From Ferruginibacter sp. (lineage in GTDB: Bacteria; Bacteroidota; Bacteroidia; Chitinophagales; Chitinophagaceae): a stretch of DNA of 6,874 nucleotides. Made by a program: the position numbers and the translations under genes. Below the pieces are notes generated by a model. The model worked only from the letters and a program-made list of their open reading frames with translations. It was not told the origin of the DNA and made no database searches. The stretch spans positions 1 to 6,874 of the forward strand of contig JAGPDJ010000127.1 in the NCBI GenBank assembly GCA_018057635.1, written 5' to 3'. This document shows positions 1 to 6,175 of the stretch, piece after piece (within the stretch, counting starts at the first letter, position 1; the number at the start of each line of letters is the position of its first letter).

Positions 1-1636
1 ACAATATGATTGTTTCTTCTTCCTGGCCCTGGAAGCTGTCGATGGTACTGATTCGCATTTGTTTGGGCAAAACTTCCTTTGCTGCTGCAACCTGTCCGGC
101 ATAAGGAGAAATAAAAGCTGTTTTCTGTAGATCAAATGATGCTTCATCCAGTAGTTTTTCCACGATCTTTAATTCACCTTCATTCTGCAAACTTATTCCA
201 TCATTGCCACTGGTTTCATTTAACCCGGAACCGGCAGTATCAATGAAAGTGATATGAATGCCCACATTTGCGAGCTTACTATCTGTCAGCAACTGGCTAT
301 TGTAAAAATAATTACCCGAAAAGCCTGCAATAGCCTGGCGCATGCGGTATTGCGTATTGAGTAAATGAACATTACTGATTGTTTCAATACTGATCTCCAG
401 GATAGACCGGTTTAAACCAAGTTTGACCGCTTCCTGGCTTAAAACGGTTGGGGGTAGCTGCAAATAATCCCCGGCCAAAACATACTTATCTGCCAACGGA
501 AAAATGCACCATGCCAGTGGTTCTATACATTGGCCCGCTTCATCAATAACAATTGTATGAAAATACATCTTATCAATCCTTGCATCATATAAACCCACAG
601 GTGTTCCAAGTATTACATCTGCCTCCTCGTATAATTTCCCTTCATTGTAGGCCTGGAGTTTTTTAATTTCGGTACGTATATTCTTTACTTCTTTGAACAA
701 TAGACTGCGCTGTTCCCTTTCTGCCTTACCAAAACTTCGTTTATATTTCAGGGCCATTTTCCTGAATTCTTCTGCCCTTATTTTTAGTTGTTTGATCTCT
801 TTTTGCTGTTTACTGTTTGCTAACCTTCCTTCAGGAGTATGTAAAAAGATGGTTTCATTTACTTTACTCGTATTGCCAACCCTCAACACTTTTACAGATT
901 GCTGAATAAGTCCTGCTGCAACATGATCAACAGCTGTATTGCTGGGAGCAGATACCAATACCTTTTCCCCCTTTTTTATCAACTGAAAAATTCCTTCTAC
1001 CAGTGTGGTGGTCTTACCTGTACCAGGTGGCCCATGAATGATCACCATATTTTCGTTTTGCATGATTGCTTTAACAGCCTGTTGCTGGCTCTCATTCAGG
1101 CTGCTATTCCTAAATGACAGGTTTGAGATGAAGGAATGTCCATTTTCCAAAACCAGTTTATGTGCTCCGTGCAATTGTTCAAATAAAGGAAATAGTAATT
1201 TATTATTCTCCAGTTCATTCAATGCTGCTTTCATGATGCTGGTGGTCCGTTGATCAGGCGCCAGCTTTATTCCTACTCCATCATCTTCTATCCAGTCGGG
1301 AAAATCAGGAGCAAATAACCTGAATTCACCAGATCTGCCTTCAAGGTTAATGAGCACTCCTTTCACAGGCGATTCACCGGCATAAAAACATTCTATTGCT
1401 GCACCATCTTTAAACAGATTCACTTCCGGAGGAAAATTAAGCCTGAAACTGATTTCCGGGTAATCTGCGTAGCCAAAATTTTTCCTGGTAACGATCAATG
1501 GATGCAAGGCAAGCCCTTCTGCCTTTAATGACCTCAAAGTGTGTTGCTGATCCAGACTATAGCGCTGAACCTGTTCCTGTTCTTCCAGATCAATACATCT
1601 CAATAACCTTATCATGTGTTCATTTGTTACTGGCAT
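1..1636 (-). CDS. Upf1/IGHMBP2-like superfamily 1B DNA/RNA helicase, partial (C-terminus beyond left edge)
   Basis: The reading frame is open from ATG at 1636 to the window edge: 545 codons without a stop, C-terminus missing. The SF1 helicase motifs appear in order: Q-motif-like LNESQQQAV (residues 180-188), Walker A GPPGTGKTTT (202-211), motif Ia SAPSNTAVDHV (229-239), Walker B DEAGQ (365-369), motif III GDYLQLPP (389-396), motif IV QYRM (429-432) and motif V TIDSFQGQEE (531-540). Motif VI should follow just outside. DEAGQ, GDxxQLPP and FQGQE together are typical of the Upf1/IGHMBP2/SMUBP-2 branch, which unwinds nucleic acid with ATP. Residues 1-175 would be the N-terminal beta-barrel region. 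Lysine- and glutamate-rich residues 270-330 probably form the helical stalk. An in-frame TAG lies 18-20 bases upstream of the ATG, so 1636 is the first ATG of the frame. No Shine-Dalgarno is seen, and a small hairpin lies just upstream. The cellular role of bacterial members is poorly defined; repair or RNA metabolism is inference. Nothing ties it functionally to the neighbouring genes. Confidence 0.9.
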   Translation of the reverse strand, partial: MPVTNEHMIRLLRCIDLEEQEQVQRYSLDQQHTLRSLKAEGLALHPLIVTRKNFGYADYPEISFRLNFPPEVNLFKDGAAIECFYAGESPVKGVLINLEGRSGEFRLFAPDFPDWIEDDGVGIKLAPDQRTTSIMKAALNELENNKLLFPLFEQLHGAHKLVLENGHSFISNLSFRNSSLNESQQQAVKAIMQNENMVIIHGPPGTGKTTTLVEGIFQLIKKGEKVLVSAPSNTAVDHVAAGLIQQSVKVLRVGNTSKVNETIFLHTPEGRLANSKQQKEIKQLKIRAEEFRKMALKYKRSFGKAEREQRSLLFKEVKNIRTEIKKLQAYNEGKLYEEADVILGTPVGLYDARIDKMYFHTIVIDEAGQCIEPLAWCIFPLADKYVLAGDYLQLPPTVLSQEAVKLGLNRSILEISIETISNVHLLNTQYRMRQAIAGFSGNYFYNSQLLTDSKLANVGIHITFIDTAGSGLNETSGNDGISLQNEGELKIVEKLLDEASFDLQKTAFISPYAGQVAAAKEVLPKQMRISTIDSFQGQEEETIIL

Positions 1637-1645
1637 GCTGTGAAA

Positions 1646-1667
1646 GTAGGAAGATTTATTTTCCTAC
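1646..1667 (-). promoter_or_regulatory. Hairpin immediately upstream of the helicase start codon
   Basis: A perfect 7-bp inverted repeat, GTAGGAA (1646-1652) and TTCCTAC (1661-1667), encloses an 8-base loop. It would form in the helicase mRNA leader and ends 9 bases before the ATG at 1636, inside the area a ribosome occupies at initiation. The pairing is seen directly; an effect on translation is inference. It is not followed by a T-run, so it is not a terminator. Confidence 0.4.
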
Positions 1668-1864
1668 CTATGAGATTTTAAAAATAATGCAGCATGAGTA
1701 AATACGATTTTGAAATACAACCGTTCCAGAAAAGAGGTCGCTATAAAATACAGTTTCAATGACGGCGGAAAGAACAGCAGTTCATAATATACTTTTATAT
1801 GAATAACGCTGACTTATTCAATTTATCGGGATTTTTATAATAGTAAACAGCATAAAATTTCATT

Positions 1865-1975
1865 TCATGCTGATCTATTGGAAACATACTGCATCATAAT
1901 AATCAGATATCAACCTGTTATGAATCCTTAATACCAGCATTTTATTTGCAAATATCCATCAGTCATTTTCTCATT
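1865..1975. repeat. Intergenic repeat, copy C (after the secreted-protein gene)
   Basis: This stretch aligns by eye with 5971-6074. Shared blocks occur in the same order: TCAT then GCTG then TCT, GAAA, GCAT, AACCTGTT (1912-1919 and 6010-6017), GAA, TTAAT, GCA then TTTTATTT (1940-1947 and 6033-6040), AAAT, and a TCAT..TTC..CATT block. Small gaps separate them. It starts within a few bases of the stop codon of the BNR-repeat gene (TGA at 1981-1983), so it would form that transcript's 3' untranslated region. It contains a perfect 12-bp palindrome at 1943-1954. Ordered blocks favour common descent over chance, but the DNA is AT-rich and no alignment score could be computed. Confidence 0.5.
1943..1954. 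repeat. 12-bp perfect palindrome in repeat copy C
   Basis: TATTTGCAAATA equals its own reverse complement. It lies where copy B carries TATTT-CAG-AAATA (6036-6048), so the arms are kept while the centre differs. It could be a DNA site for a dimeric protein or the tip of a hairpin in single-stranded form. Confidence 0.45.
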
Positions 1976-1980
1976 TCACA

Positions 1981-4641
1981 TCACTTAGTGATATTGAACT
2001 TCTTTACGCCTGCAATCGTGCGTATGTAATATGTGCCCGATGGCAACTGCCCGACTTTCACCTGTTGTCTACCCATTGTTAAAGTAAATTTTGAAACAAC
2101 CCTTCCCAGATTATCAATAATAGCTGCAGGTGAATTTTCCAGTTTTCCTTCAGATACATCTATATTCAATATTCCATTATGTATGGGATTTTCCAGAATA
2201 ACCAGGCTTTCTGATGAACCAGTAAACATCACTTTCTTAATTGCTGAATAAGTATAACTTCCATCTTTATCCAGCATTTTTAGCCTGAAATACTCTACTT
2301 GTGCAATCATCGGAACTGCTGTATTATACGTTTGGTTCCCTTGTCCTTTTGCCATTACATTTTTAACAAAACCGAAATTTCTGCCATCAGTACTCCTTTC
2401 TACATGAAATGATTTTGTATTGATCTCTTCACTTGTTTTCCAGGATAACAAGGCCTCTTTGGCCTCATTATCAGGAACTGCATAAAATGACAACAGGTTT
2501 AATGGCACCACTGCAATCGGTAGTTTTGCAGACCAAACCCCACGGCCATATGTATATATGAATAGTTTGCGGTCACTTTCCCTGAATTTCAAATGGGAAA
2601 TTCTCACATTGGGAAAATTCTTTTCTTTAGACCATGTTTGTCCGCCATTTACTGTTATATAAATACCTCCTTCATATGCTCCCACCAAAAAAATCTGGTT
2701 ATTGCCCGGATAAGCAGTTATACATAAGGGTGTTACATTCAGCGGAAAATTTGCCCCAAAATTTGTCCATTGTACATTTCCGCTAAACATGTTTGCTGCA
2801 TAAAGTATCTGCGAAGGAAGCCCTTTCTTTAATAAGAACAAAGCTGAATCATTATTGAGATCCGCAAATATTTTCTCCGGTTCAACCGGAACGGGAAAAC
2901 CAAATTCTGACAACGGTGCTGCACTTGCAGCATTTGGCAAAACAAATATTGAATCCATATTTGTCCAGTATACAATCGGGTCAGGTTTATTAGAATTGGC
3001 CATACTAATCCTGTAAGTCGTATTTCCATAATATTTTGAAATTGGCGCCCAGTTGGAACCTTTATCGGTGCTTCTCCATAAGCGTTTCAAGGTTGACACA
3101 AACAACTGGTTATGGTCTGCTTCATTCATAATATATGGATTATAAAATGCAGCACCTTCATCAATCTCACCATTACCATTTACATCCAGCTGATTTAATA
3201 TCCTGGTGTAGTTTAATACATTGCCTGTGGCAGTTGTAATCCTGTACATTGCAGCACCCTGGTAACAGAAATAAGCCAGGTTGCTATCCGATCTGCTGCA
3301 ATAGGAGTACATGCCATCACCCTGGCCAATTGTAACTGATGTATTATTATTCCTGTTTACATGTGTGTGTATATCCATCAACCCGGTAATGGTCATATTA
3401 CCGTTGATGGAATGATCACCATGAACAATATCCTGTACAACCAATGTGTTATTGTATTTTTTTGCAGTACCTAACAGAAAGGTTGACATATTAGACAGTT
3501 TGAGGGATTGCACCCCGTTATCACTGGCAAAGAAAACCATGTTCGGCTGATGCTTATCGAAGATAAACTGAAAAAAATCCCATCCCGGCGCGCCGGTCTT
3601 CCAAACTAATCCGCCATCAGATGAACCTCTCACGTTTACACCTCCCACAAATAAGATATCAGGGTTATGGGGATTTACTGCAATGATATTCTTGCCTCCA
3701 TTTGATGAAATATTCAATGTATCCAGGAAATTCCAGGTTGTACCTCCATCGGTTGTTTTATATACTGCAATTTTATTATTTGCAAAATTTCCTGCAGCAT
3801 ACCTGATGTCTGTTTGAGATTCGCATACTGCTACATGGAGGTTGTAAACTCCAGCTGCTATGCCGTTATTGGACAATAAGAAAGATCCAGGGTCGCCGGT
3901 TTGTGAAGTCCAAACTTTATTATCGGATGTGATAACCACTTCCCCTCCAGGTAACAGAATGAAGTCCCTGGGAATCACTCCATGAATAAAAAACACTTTT
4001 TGAAAAGTGGCGAAATTATCGGTTGTTCTGTATAATGCGCCAAAAGTACTATTCGCACCTAATCTCTGTAAAAAATAAACCGTGTTAGGGTCAGCGGGCG
4101 AGCAGATCAGTTTGTCAATGGTTCCTATAGCAGGCGTAGTAGCCGGAGTAACCTGGGAAAATGTAATCCCTCCATCAACGGACCTTAAGAGGTCGTTCAT
4201 CAACACATTGTTTTCATACCTGTTTACGCCTGTAGAATAATAATACTCATTGTGCCTGTAATTATTTTGACTGATGGCAGACACGCGAAGTGTTGGAGCG
4301 AAATCATTGACAGGGTTCCAGGTTGTGCCCCTGTTATGGGAAACCCATAAACCGCCCCAGTCGCCTCCAGCAATAAGGTGGTTAGAATCTGCGGCATCAA
4401 TTACCAGGCTGGTTATTCTACCGGTATTGTTGTAAATACCTATGTTCTGAATTTCGTTCAAATATGCTGAAGAATCTATGAGTATATTATGAACGATATT
4501 GCCATACGCCATTTCTGTTTCAATATTTCTTTCATTAGAAATGACAGTTTGGGATATTTTACTAAATGGCCTGTTTTGATATATTGCAAAAGCTGCAACA
4601 ATAAGCAGTAATATAAAAAGATAATTTTTCCAATTTTTCAT
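1981..4641 (-). CDS. Secreted BNR/Asp-box repeat protein with Fn3-like domain and T9SS type A sorting domain
   Basis: A complete 886-residue protein. The N-terminus has basic residues and then a hydrophobic stretch (about 7-21), a Sec signal peptide or anchor. Residues 70-705 carry BNR/Asp-box-like motifs (S/T-x-D/N-x-G-x-x-W/F): SHNRGTTW 101-108, SVDGGITF 154-161, TTDGGTTW 296-303, SSDGGLVW 340-347, STDKGSNW 524-531, TVNGGQTW 663-670, and the closing YGRGVW 698-703. This indicates a beta-propeller of the sortilin/Vps10-like or 'glycosyl hydrolase' class. DVNGNGEIDEG (486-496) looks like a calcium-binding loop. Residues about 712-807 resemble the Fn3-like domain often placed before the sorting signal. 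Residues about 814-886 are a type A sorting domain with LPSGTYYIRT and a lysine end. The protein is therefore expected to cross the outer membrane by T9SS and be released or attached at the surface. ATG 4641 directly precedes the signal sequence. Substrate and partners are unknown; adhesion or binding is more likely than catalysis. No frameshift is seen. Confidence 0.9.
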   Translation of the reverse strand: MKNWKNYLFILLLIVAAFAIYQNRPFSKISQTVISNERNIETEMAYGNIVHNILIDSSAYLNEIQNIGIYNNTGRITSLVIDAADSNHLIAGGDWGGLWVSHNRGTTWNPVNDFAPTLRVSAISQNNYRHNEYYYSTGVNRYENNVLMNDLLRSVDGGITFSQVTPATTPAIGTIDKLICSPADPNTVYFLQRLGANSTFGALYRTTDNFATFQKVFFIHGVIPRDFILLPGGEVVITSDNKVWTSQTGDPGSFLLSNNGIAAGVYNLHVAVCESQTDIRYAAGNFANNKIAVYKTTDGGTTWNFLDTLNISSNGGKNIIAVNPHNPDILFVGGVNVRGSSDGGLVWKTGAPGWDFFQFIFDKHQPNMVFFASDNGVQSLKLSNMSTFLLGTAKKYNNTLVVQDIVHGDHSINGNMTITGLMDIHTHVNRNNNTSVTIGQGDGMYSYCSRSDSNLAYFCYQGAAMYRITTATGNVLNYTRILNQLDVNGNGEIDEGAAFYNPYIMNEADHNQLFVSTLKRLWRSTDKGSNWAPISKYYGNTTYRISMANSNKPDPIVYWTNMDSIFVLPNAASAAPLSEFGFPVPVEPEKIFADLNNDSALFLLKKGLPSQILYAANMFSGNVQWTNFGANFPLNVTPLCITAYPGNNQIFLVGAYEGGIYITVNGGQTWSKEKNFPNVRISHLKFRESDRKLFIYTYGRGVWSAKLPIAVVPLNLLSFYAVPDNEAKEALLSWKTSEEINTKSFHVERSTDGRNFGFVKNVMAKGQGNQTYNTAVPMIAQVEYFRLKMLDKDGSYTYSAIKKVMFTGSSESLVILENPIHNGILNIDVSEGKLENSPAAIIDNLGRVVSKFTLTMGRQQVKVGQLPSGTYYIRTIAGVKKFNITK

Positions 4642-4781
4642 GACCGGAATTTTAATACTTATTAAATATACTAATTTATTGTGATATATATTTATATTAA
4701 ATTTTTGGAGACTTGCTTATTTGAAAGGTTGAATACAGGGTAAATGATCAACCTGCATATTGATATAATAAGACTGGTTTT
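4642..4781. other. Intergenic region between recombinase stop and secreted-protein start
   Basis: This very AT-rich 140-base gap should hold the leader of the secreted-protein gene. It contains the weak repeat copy D, an AT palindrome TTTAATA-CT-TATTAAA (4651-4666) 10 bases upstream of the secreted-protein ATG, and an inverted repeat AGGTTGA/TCAACCT (4726-4732 and 4748-4754, 15-base loop). On the minus strand the inverted repeat is followed only by TTTC, so it is at best a weak terminator for the recombinase transcript. No TAnnTTTG promoter box was found on the minus strand. Confidence 0.5.
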
Positions 4782-4793
4782 TTACTCAAAAAT
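4713..4793. repeat. Intergenic repeat, copy D (weak), overlapping the recombinase stop codon
   Basis: This is the least certain copy. TTGCT..T.TGAAA (4713-4726) is followed by ATCAACCTG (4747-4755), a 9-mer also present in copy C (1909-1917). The spacing from TTGCT to AACCTG is 43 bases, against 41 in copy B. After this come TAATA, a T-run, and A-rich CAAAAAT, in the order seen in copy C. The T-run and A-run form TTTTT-ACTC-AAAAA (4779-4792), where copies B and C have their palindromes. This hairpin spans the recombinase stop codon (TAA, 4782-4784). Chance similarity in AT-rich DNA cannot be excluded. Confidence 0.3.
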
Positions 4794-5732
4794 CAATTCT
4801 CCTTGTAAACTCCCAATAACTTTTAAACCTTCCAGTTTATCTAACGGGCTGCATTTATTCCGGTTATTTATCTGTGCAACATGCAGGTAAATCATGGTTG
4901 TGCTCACATGTGCATGTCCTAACAATTCCTTAATAGTCAAAATATTCACGCCATCTTCCAGCAAATGAGTTGCATAAGTATGGCGTAAACTGTGAACGCT
5001 GATAGTTTTAGAAATTCCCGCTAACATGGCAGCTCTTTTTATTGCCCATTGAACACTTCGATTTCCGTATTGATTTTCAAAAACAGAAAAAAAACGGGCG
5101 TTTTGCTTTCCCCACCTGGCACCAGGGAATAACCAATTTTTCGGTTTTTCATTTTTAATATATTTCTTAAGTATTACTGGCAATGTATTGCCTAATGGCA
5201 TATAACGATCTTTTTTACCTTTACCCTGGCGAACATGCAACACTGTTCTGTCGAAATCTATATCTGTAACTTTTATATTGCGAACTTCTCCACAACGCAA
5301 ACCACAACCATATAGAATTGCGATCATTACGCGGTGCCGAAACAGGCAGGGAATATTCATCATTGCTGTGATTTCATCTTTACTTAATACTACCGGCAGT
5401 TTTCTTCTTCTTTTAATAACAGGTAGCTTTAAACGAAGTTCATCCAGCCCTTCCATACGAAAAACAAATCGCAGCGCACAAATAGTAAATTTCATGGTAT
5501 TGTCTGAACCAAACTCCGACTTCTGCTTAACAATGAACAGATAATCCTCAATGTCATCCAGTTTTAATAATGTTGGAATACACTTGAAATGAAGGGCAAT
5601 GCTGGCTAATGAACGTCCATAATTTTTACAGGTACTTTCTGCCCGGTCGTTAATTGACATCCGGCGTAAAAATTTTTGATAAAATGCTTCGAATCCGGGA
5701 ACTTGATCACATGCTGATTGAACTATTGTCAT
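4782..5732 (-). CDS. Tyrosine recombinase / site-specific integrase
   Basis: A complete 316-residue protein from ATG 5732; a TTG at 5747 in the same frame would add five residues, and an in-frame TGA lies at 5775-5777. Numbering is from the ATG. Residues about 10-100 form the SAM-like DNA-binding (arm/core) domain. The catalytic domain begins near 108 (KLPVVLSKDE). All active-site residues of the family are visible: Arg146 in GCGLRCGE, Lys171 in QGKGKKDR, His247 and Arg250 in HSLRHTYATH, His273 in LLGHAH, and the nucleophile Tyr282 in TTMIYLHV. The enzyme should therefore be active, cutting and joining DNA through a 3'-phosphotyrosine at paired sites. The tail (TTMIYLHV then SPLDKL) resembles integron integrases and the related integrases found beside IS91-type transposases. 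No extra IntI-type helix is evident. It is not a typical housekeeping XerC or XerD. The leader lies in repeat copy A, with an A-rich stretch instead of a Shine-Dalgarno. No excisionase or transposase lies nearby in the window. Confidence 0.92.
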   Translation of the reverse strand: MTIVQSACDQVPGFEAFYQKFLRRMSINDRAESTCKNYGRSLASIALHFKCIPTLLKLDDIEDYLFIVKQKSEFGSDNTMKFTICALRFVFRMEGLDELRLKLPVIKRRRKLPVVLSKDEITAMMNIPCLFRHRVMIAILYGCGLRCGEVRNIKVTDIDFDRTVLHVRQGKGKKDRYMPLGNTLPVILKKYIKNEKPKNWLFPGARWGKQNARFFSVFENQYGNRSVQWAIKRAAMLAGISKTISVHSLRHTYATHLLEDGVNILTIKELLGHAHVSTTMIYLHVAQINNRNKCSPLDKLEGLKVIGSLQGELIFE

Positions 5733-5869
5733 ATTTTTTTGCAGCAAAATAATGAAACAATAGTTTCCCTGTTTTCATTTTAATGATGATTGTGAAATAA
5801 AATAATTTTAATGAAAATTAAGTTCAGAAATTAAATTGGGGTTTTAATCCAGACGCAGACATGCAGACT

Positions 5870-5906
5870 TAATAAGACACAATTGATCCCGTAATGATTG
5901 TATTTT
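5870..5906. repeat. 37-bp direct repeat core, first copy
   Basis: Aligned without gaps to 6085-6121 it has 7 mismatches (30 of 37 identical). Both copies begin with TAATAAG and end with TATTTT. This is the best-conserved block of the tandem units and the natural candidate for a protein- or recombinase-binding site. Confidence 0.7.
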
Positions 5907-5936
5907 GATTCATGATTTTTTTGGCGGGAACAATTG
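5880..5936. repeat. 12-bp inverted repeat with 33-base spacer, in copy A
   Basis: CAATTGATCCCG (5880-5891) pairs with CGGGAACAATTG (5925-5936) at 11 of 12 positions. ATGA (5894-5897) and TCAT (5910-5913) in the spacer can pair as well. A second short repeat, TGGCG/CGCCA (5922-5926 and 5937-5941), overlaps the right arm. The left arm lies inside the 37-bp core. Copy B lacks an equivalent long pairing, so this structure is not conserved between the two units. Confidence 0.5.
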
Positions 5937-6031
5937 CGCCAGATTTGTGTAACCGATTGTTCTTGATTATTCATTTGCTGCTCTGAAAAATAACAGCATT
6001 ATCAACAGTAACCTGTTTTAGAATTAATGCA

Positions 6032-6052
6032 ATTTTATTTCAGAAATAAAAT
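6032..6052. repeat. Palindrome with 9-bp arms and 3-base centre, in copy B
   Basis: ATTTTATTT (6032-6040) and AAATAAAAT (6044-6052) are perfect reverse complements around CAG. The stem is all A/T and has no clear terminator T-run. Copy C has a palindrome at the equivalent position (1943-1954) with a different centre. Confidence 0.55.
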
Positions 6053-6084
6053 GAAATCATATTCCATTCGCAGGCTGAATGCAC

Positions 6085-6121
6085 TAATAAGGCACAAGTG
6101 ATTCTTTGATGATTTTATTTT
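6085..6121. repeat. 37-bp direct repeat core, second copy
   Basis: Partner of the block at 5870-5906, 215 bases away in the same orientation, 30 of 37 identical. Both are preceded within 10 bases by ATGCA (5861-5865 and 6079-6083), so the similarity extends leftwards with a 3-base gap. Confidence 0.7.
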
Positions 6122-6175
6122 AACAGGTCGTTAGACGGAAACAGTTTCTCCGATTGTGATTAATGAATTAAGCTA

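Larger units (their letters stand above)
1637..1980. other. Intergenic region between helicase start and secreted-protein stop
   Basis: These 344 bases hold no convincing gene. The right third (about 1865-1975) looks like a diverged copy of the repeat found elsewhere in the window. A 7-bp hairpin lies next to the helicase start (1646-1667). An inverted repeat CAGCAT/ATGCTG (1848-1853 and 1867-1872, 13-base loop) has no T-run after it on either strand and is not a clear terminator. The Bacteroidota promoter pattern TAnnTTTG was sought on the minus strand and not found, so the helicase promoter remains unplaced. A 22-codon plus-strand frame (1694-1762) is not called as a gene. Confidence 0.6.
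5729..5970. repeat. Intergenic repeat, copy A (recombinase leader)
   Basis: This is one of two tandem units between the recombinase and the fibre gene. It matches copy B (5971-6165) in ordered blocks: TCAT then TTTGCAGC (5738-5745; TTTGCTGC at 5974-5981), CCTGTTTT (5768-5775; 6012-6019), TTAATG (5808-5813; 6024-6029), TTCAGAAAT (5823-5831; 6039-6047), a 37-bp segment (5870-5906; 6085-6121; 30 of 37 identical), CGGGAACA and CGGAAACA, and CCGATTGT (5953-5960; 6150-6157). The offset is steady at 215-216 between 5808 and 5906; elsewhere it shifts with small insertions. The recombinase ATG lies at the left end, so this copy forms its 5' leader. Short hairpins are GAAAC-AATA-GTTTC (5754-5767) and TAATTTT-AATG-AAAATTA (5803-5820). 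Confidence 0.6.
5971..6165. repeat. Intergenic repeat, copy B (after the fibre gene)
   Basis: This second tandem unit fills nearly all of the space up to the fibre-gene stop (6176). Its left half (5971-6074) also matches copy C after the secreted-protein gene, and its right half (about 6075-6157) matches only copy A. It carries AACAG-TAAC-CTGTT (6004-6017) and a longer AT palindrome (6032-6052). Read as RNA from the minus strand it would be the 3' untranslated region of the fibre gene. Confidence 0.6.
5733..6175. other. Intergenic region between recombinase start and fibre-gene stop
   Basis: These 443 bases contain two tandem diverged repeat units and no convincing gene. A 47-codon minus-strand frame (5831-5974) starts at the unit boundary but has an implausible composition and is not called. 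No TAnnTTTG promoter box was found on the minus strand, so whether the recombinase has its own promoter here is undecided. A bulged hairpin at 6136-6152 (CGG/CCG and AAA/TTT) follows the fibre stop by about 25 bases but has no T-run. Confidence 0.6.

Noticed and set aside
693..1253. Plus-strand frames of 70-72 codons at 693-905, 899-1117 and 1038-1253
   Set aside because: They lie antisense to the helicase, which has a continuous motif-bearing frame here; their residue composition is not protein-like.
1498..1701. Plus-strand 67-codon frame over the helicase start
   Set aside because: Mostly antisense to helicase codons, with no recognisable domain.
1694..1843. Plus-strand frame starting MSKYDFEIQPFQKRGRYKIQFQ, then TGA, then 26 more open codons
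   Set aside because: The first 22 codons look mildly protein-like and one TGA interrupts a 49-codon open stretch, but there is no known family and no supporting signal. It could be the relic of a small gene; the evidence is too thin to annotate.
2033..3029. Plus-strand frame 2033-2251 and second minus-strand frame 2829-3029
   Set aside because: Both overlap the secreted-protein gene in other frames and show no domain.
1981..4641. Reading the Asp-box protein as an active sialidase or glycoside hydrolase
   Set aside because: Asp boxes are structural. No RIP/FRIP motif or arginine triad was seen, and the repeat pattern fits the non-catalytic sortilin-like propellers common in Bacteroidota.
4726..4754. 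Intrinsic terminator for the recombinase
   Set aside because: The 7-bp stem has a 15-base loop and only three T residues follow on the minus strand.
5278..5544. Plus-strand 88-codon frame
   Set aside because: Antisense to the recombinase catalytic domain.
4782..5732. Housekeeping XerC/XerD
   Set aside because: The C-terminal tail beyond the tyrosine (SPLDKL) and the setting among surface-protein genes and repeats do not fit. No dif-like site was recognised.
5831..5974. Minus-strand 47-codon frame beginning MNNQEQSVTQIW
   Set aside because: It starts where the two tandem repeat units meet, but it is rich in Cys, His and Trp, has no family resemblance and is not kept open in the other unit.
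5729..6165. CRISPR array
   Set aside because: Only two long diverged copies, with no short identical repeats, regular spacers or cas genes.
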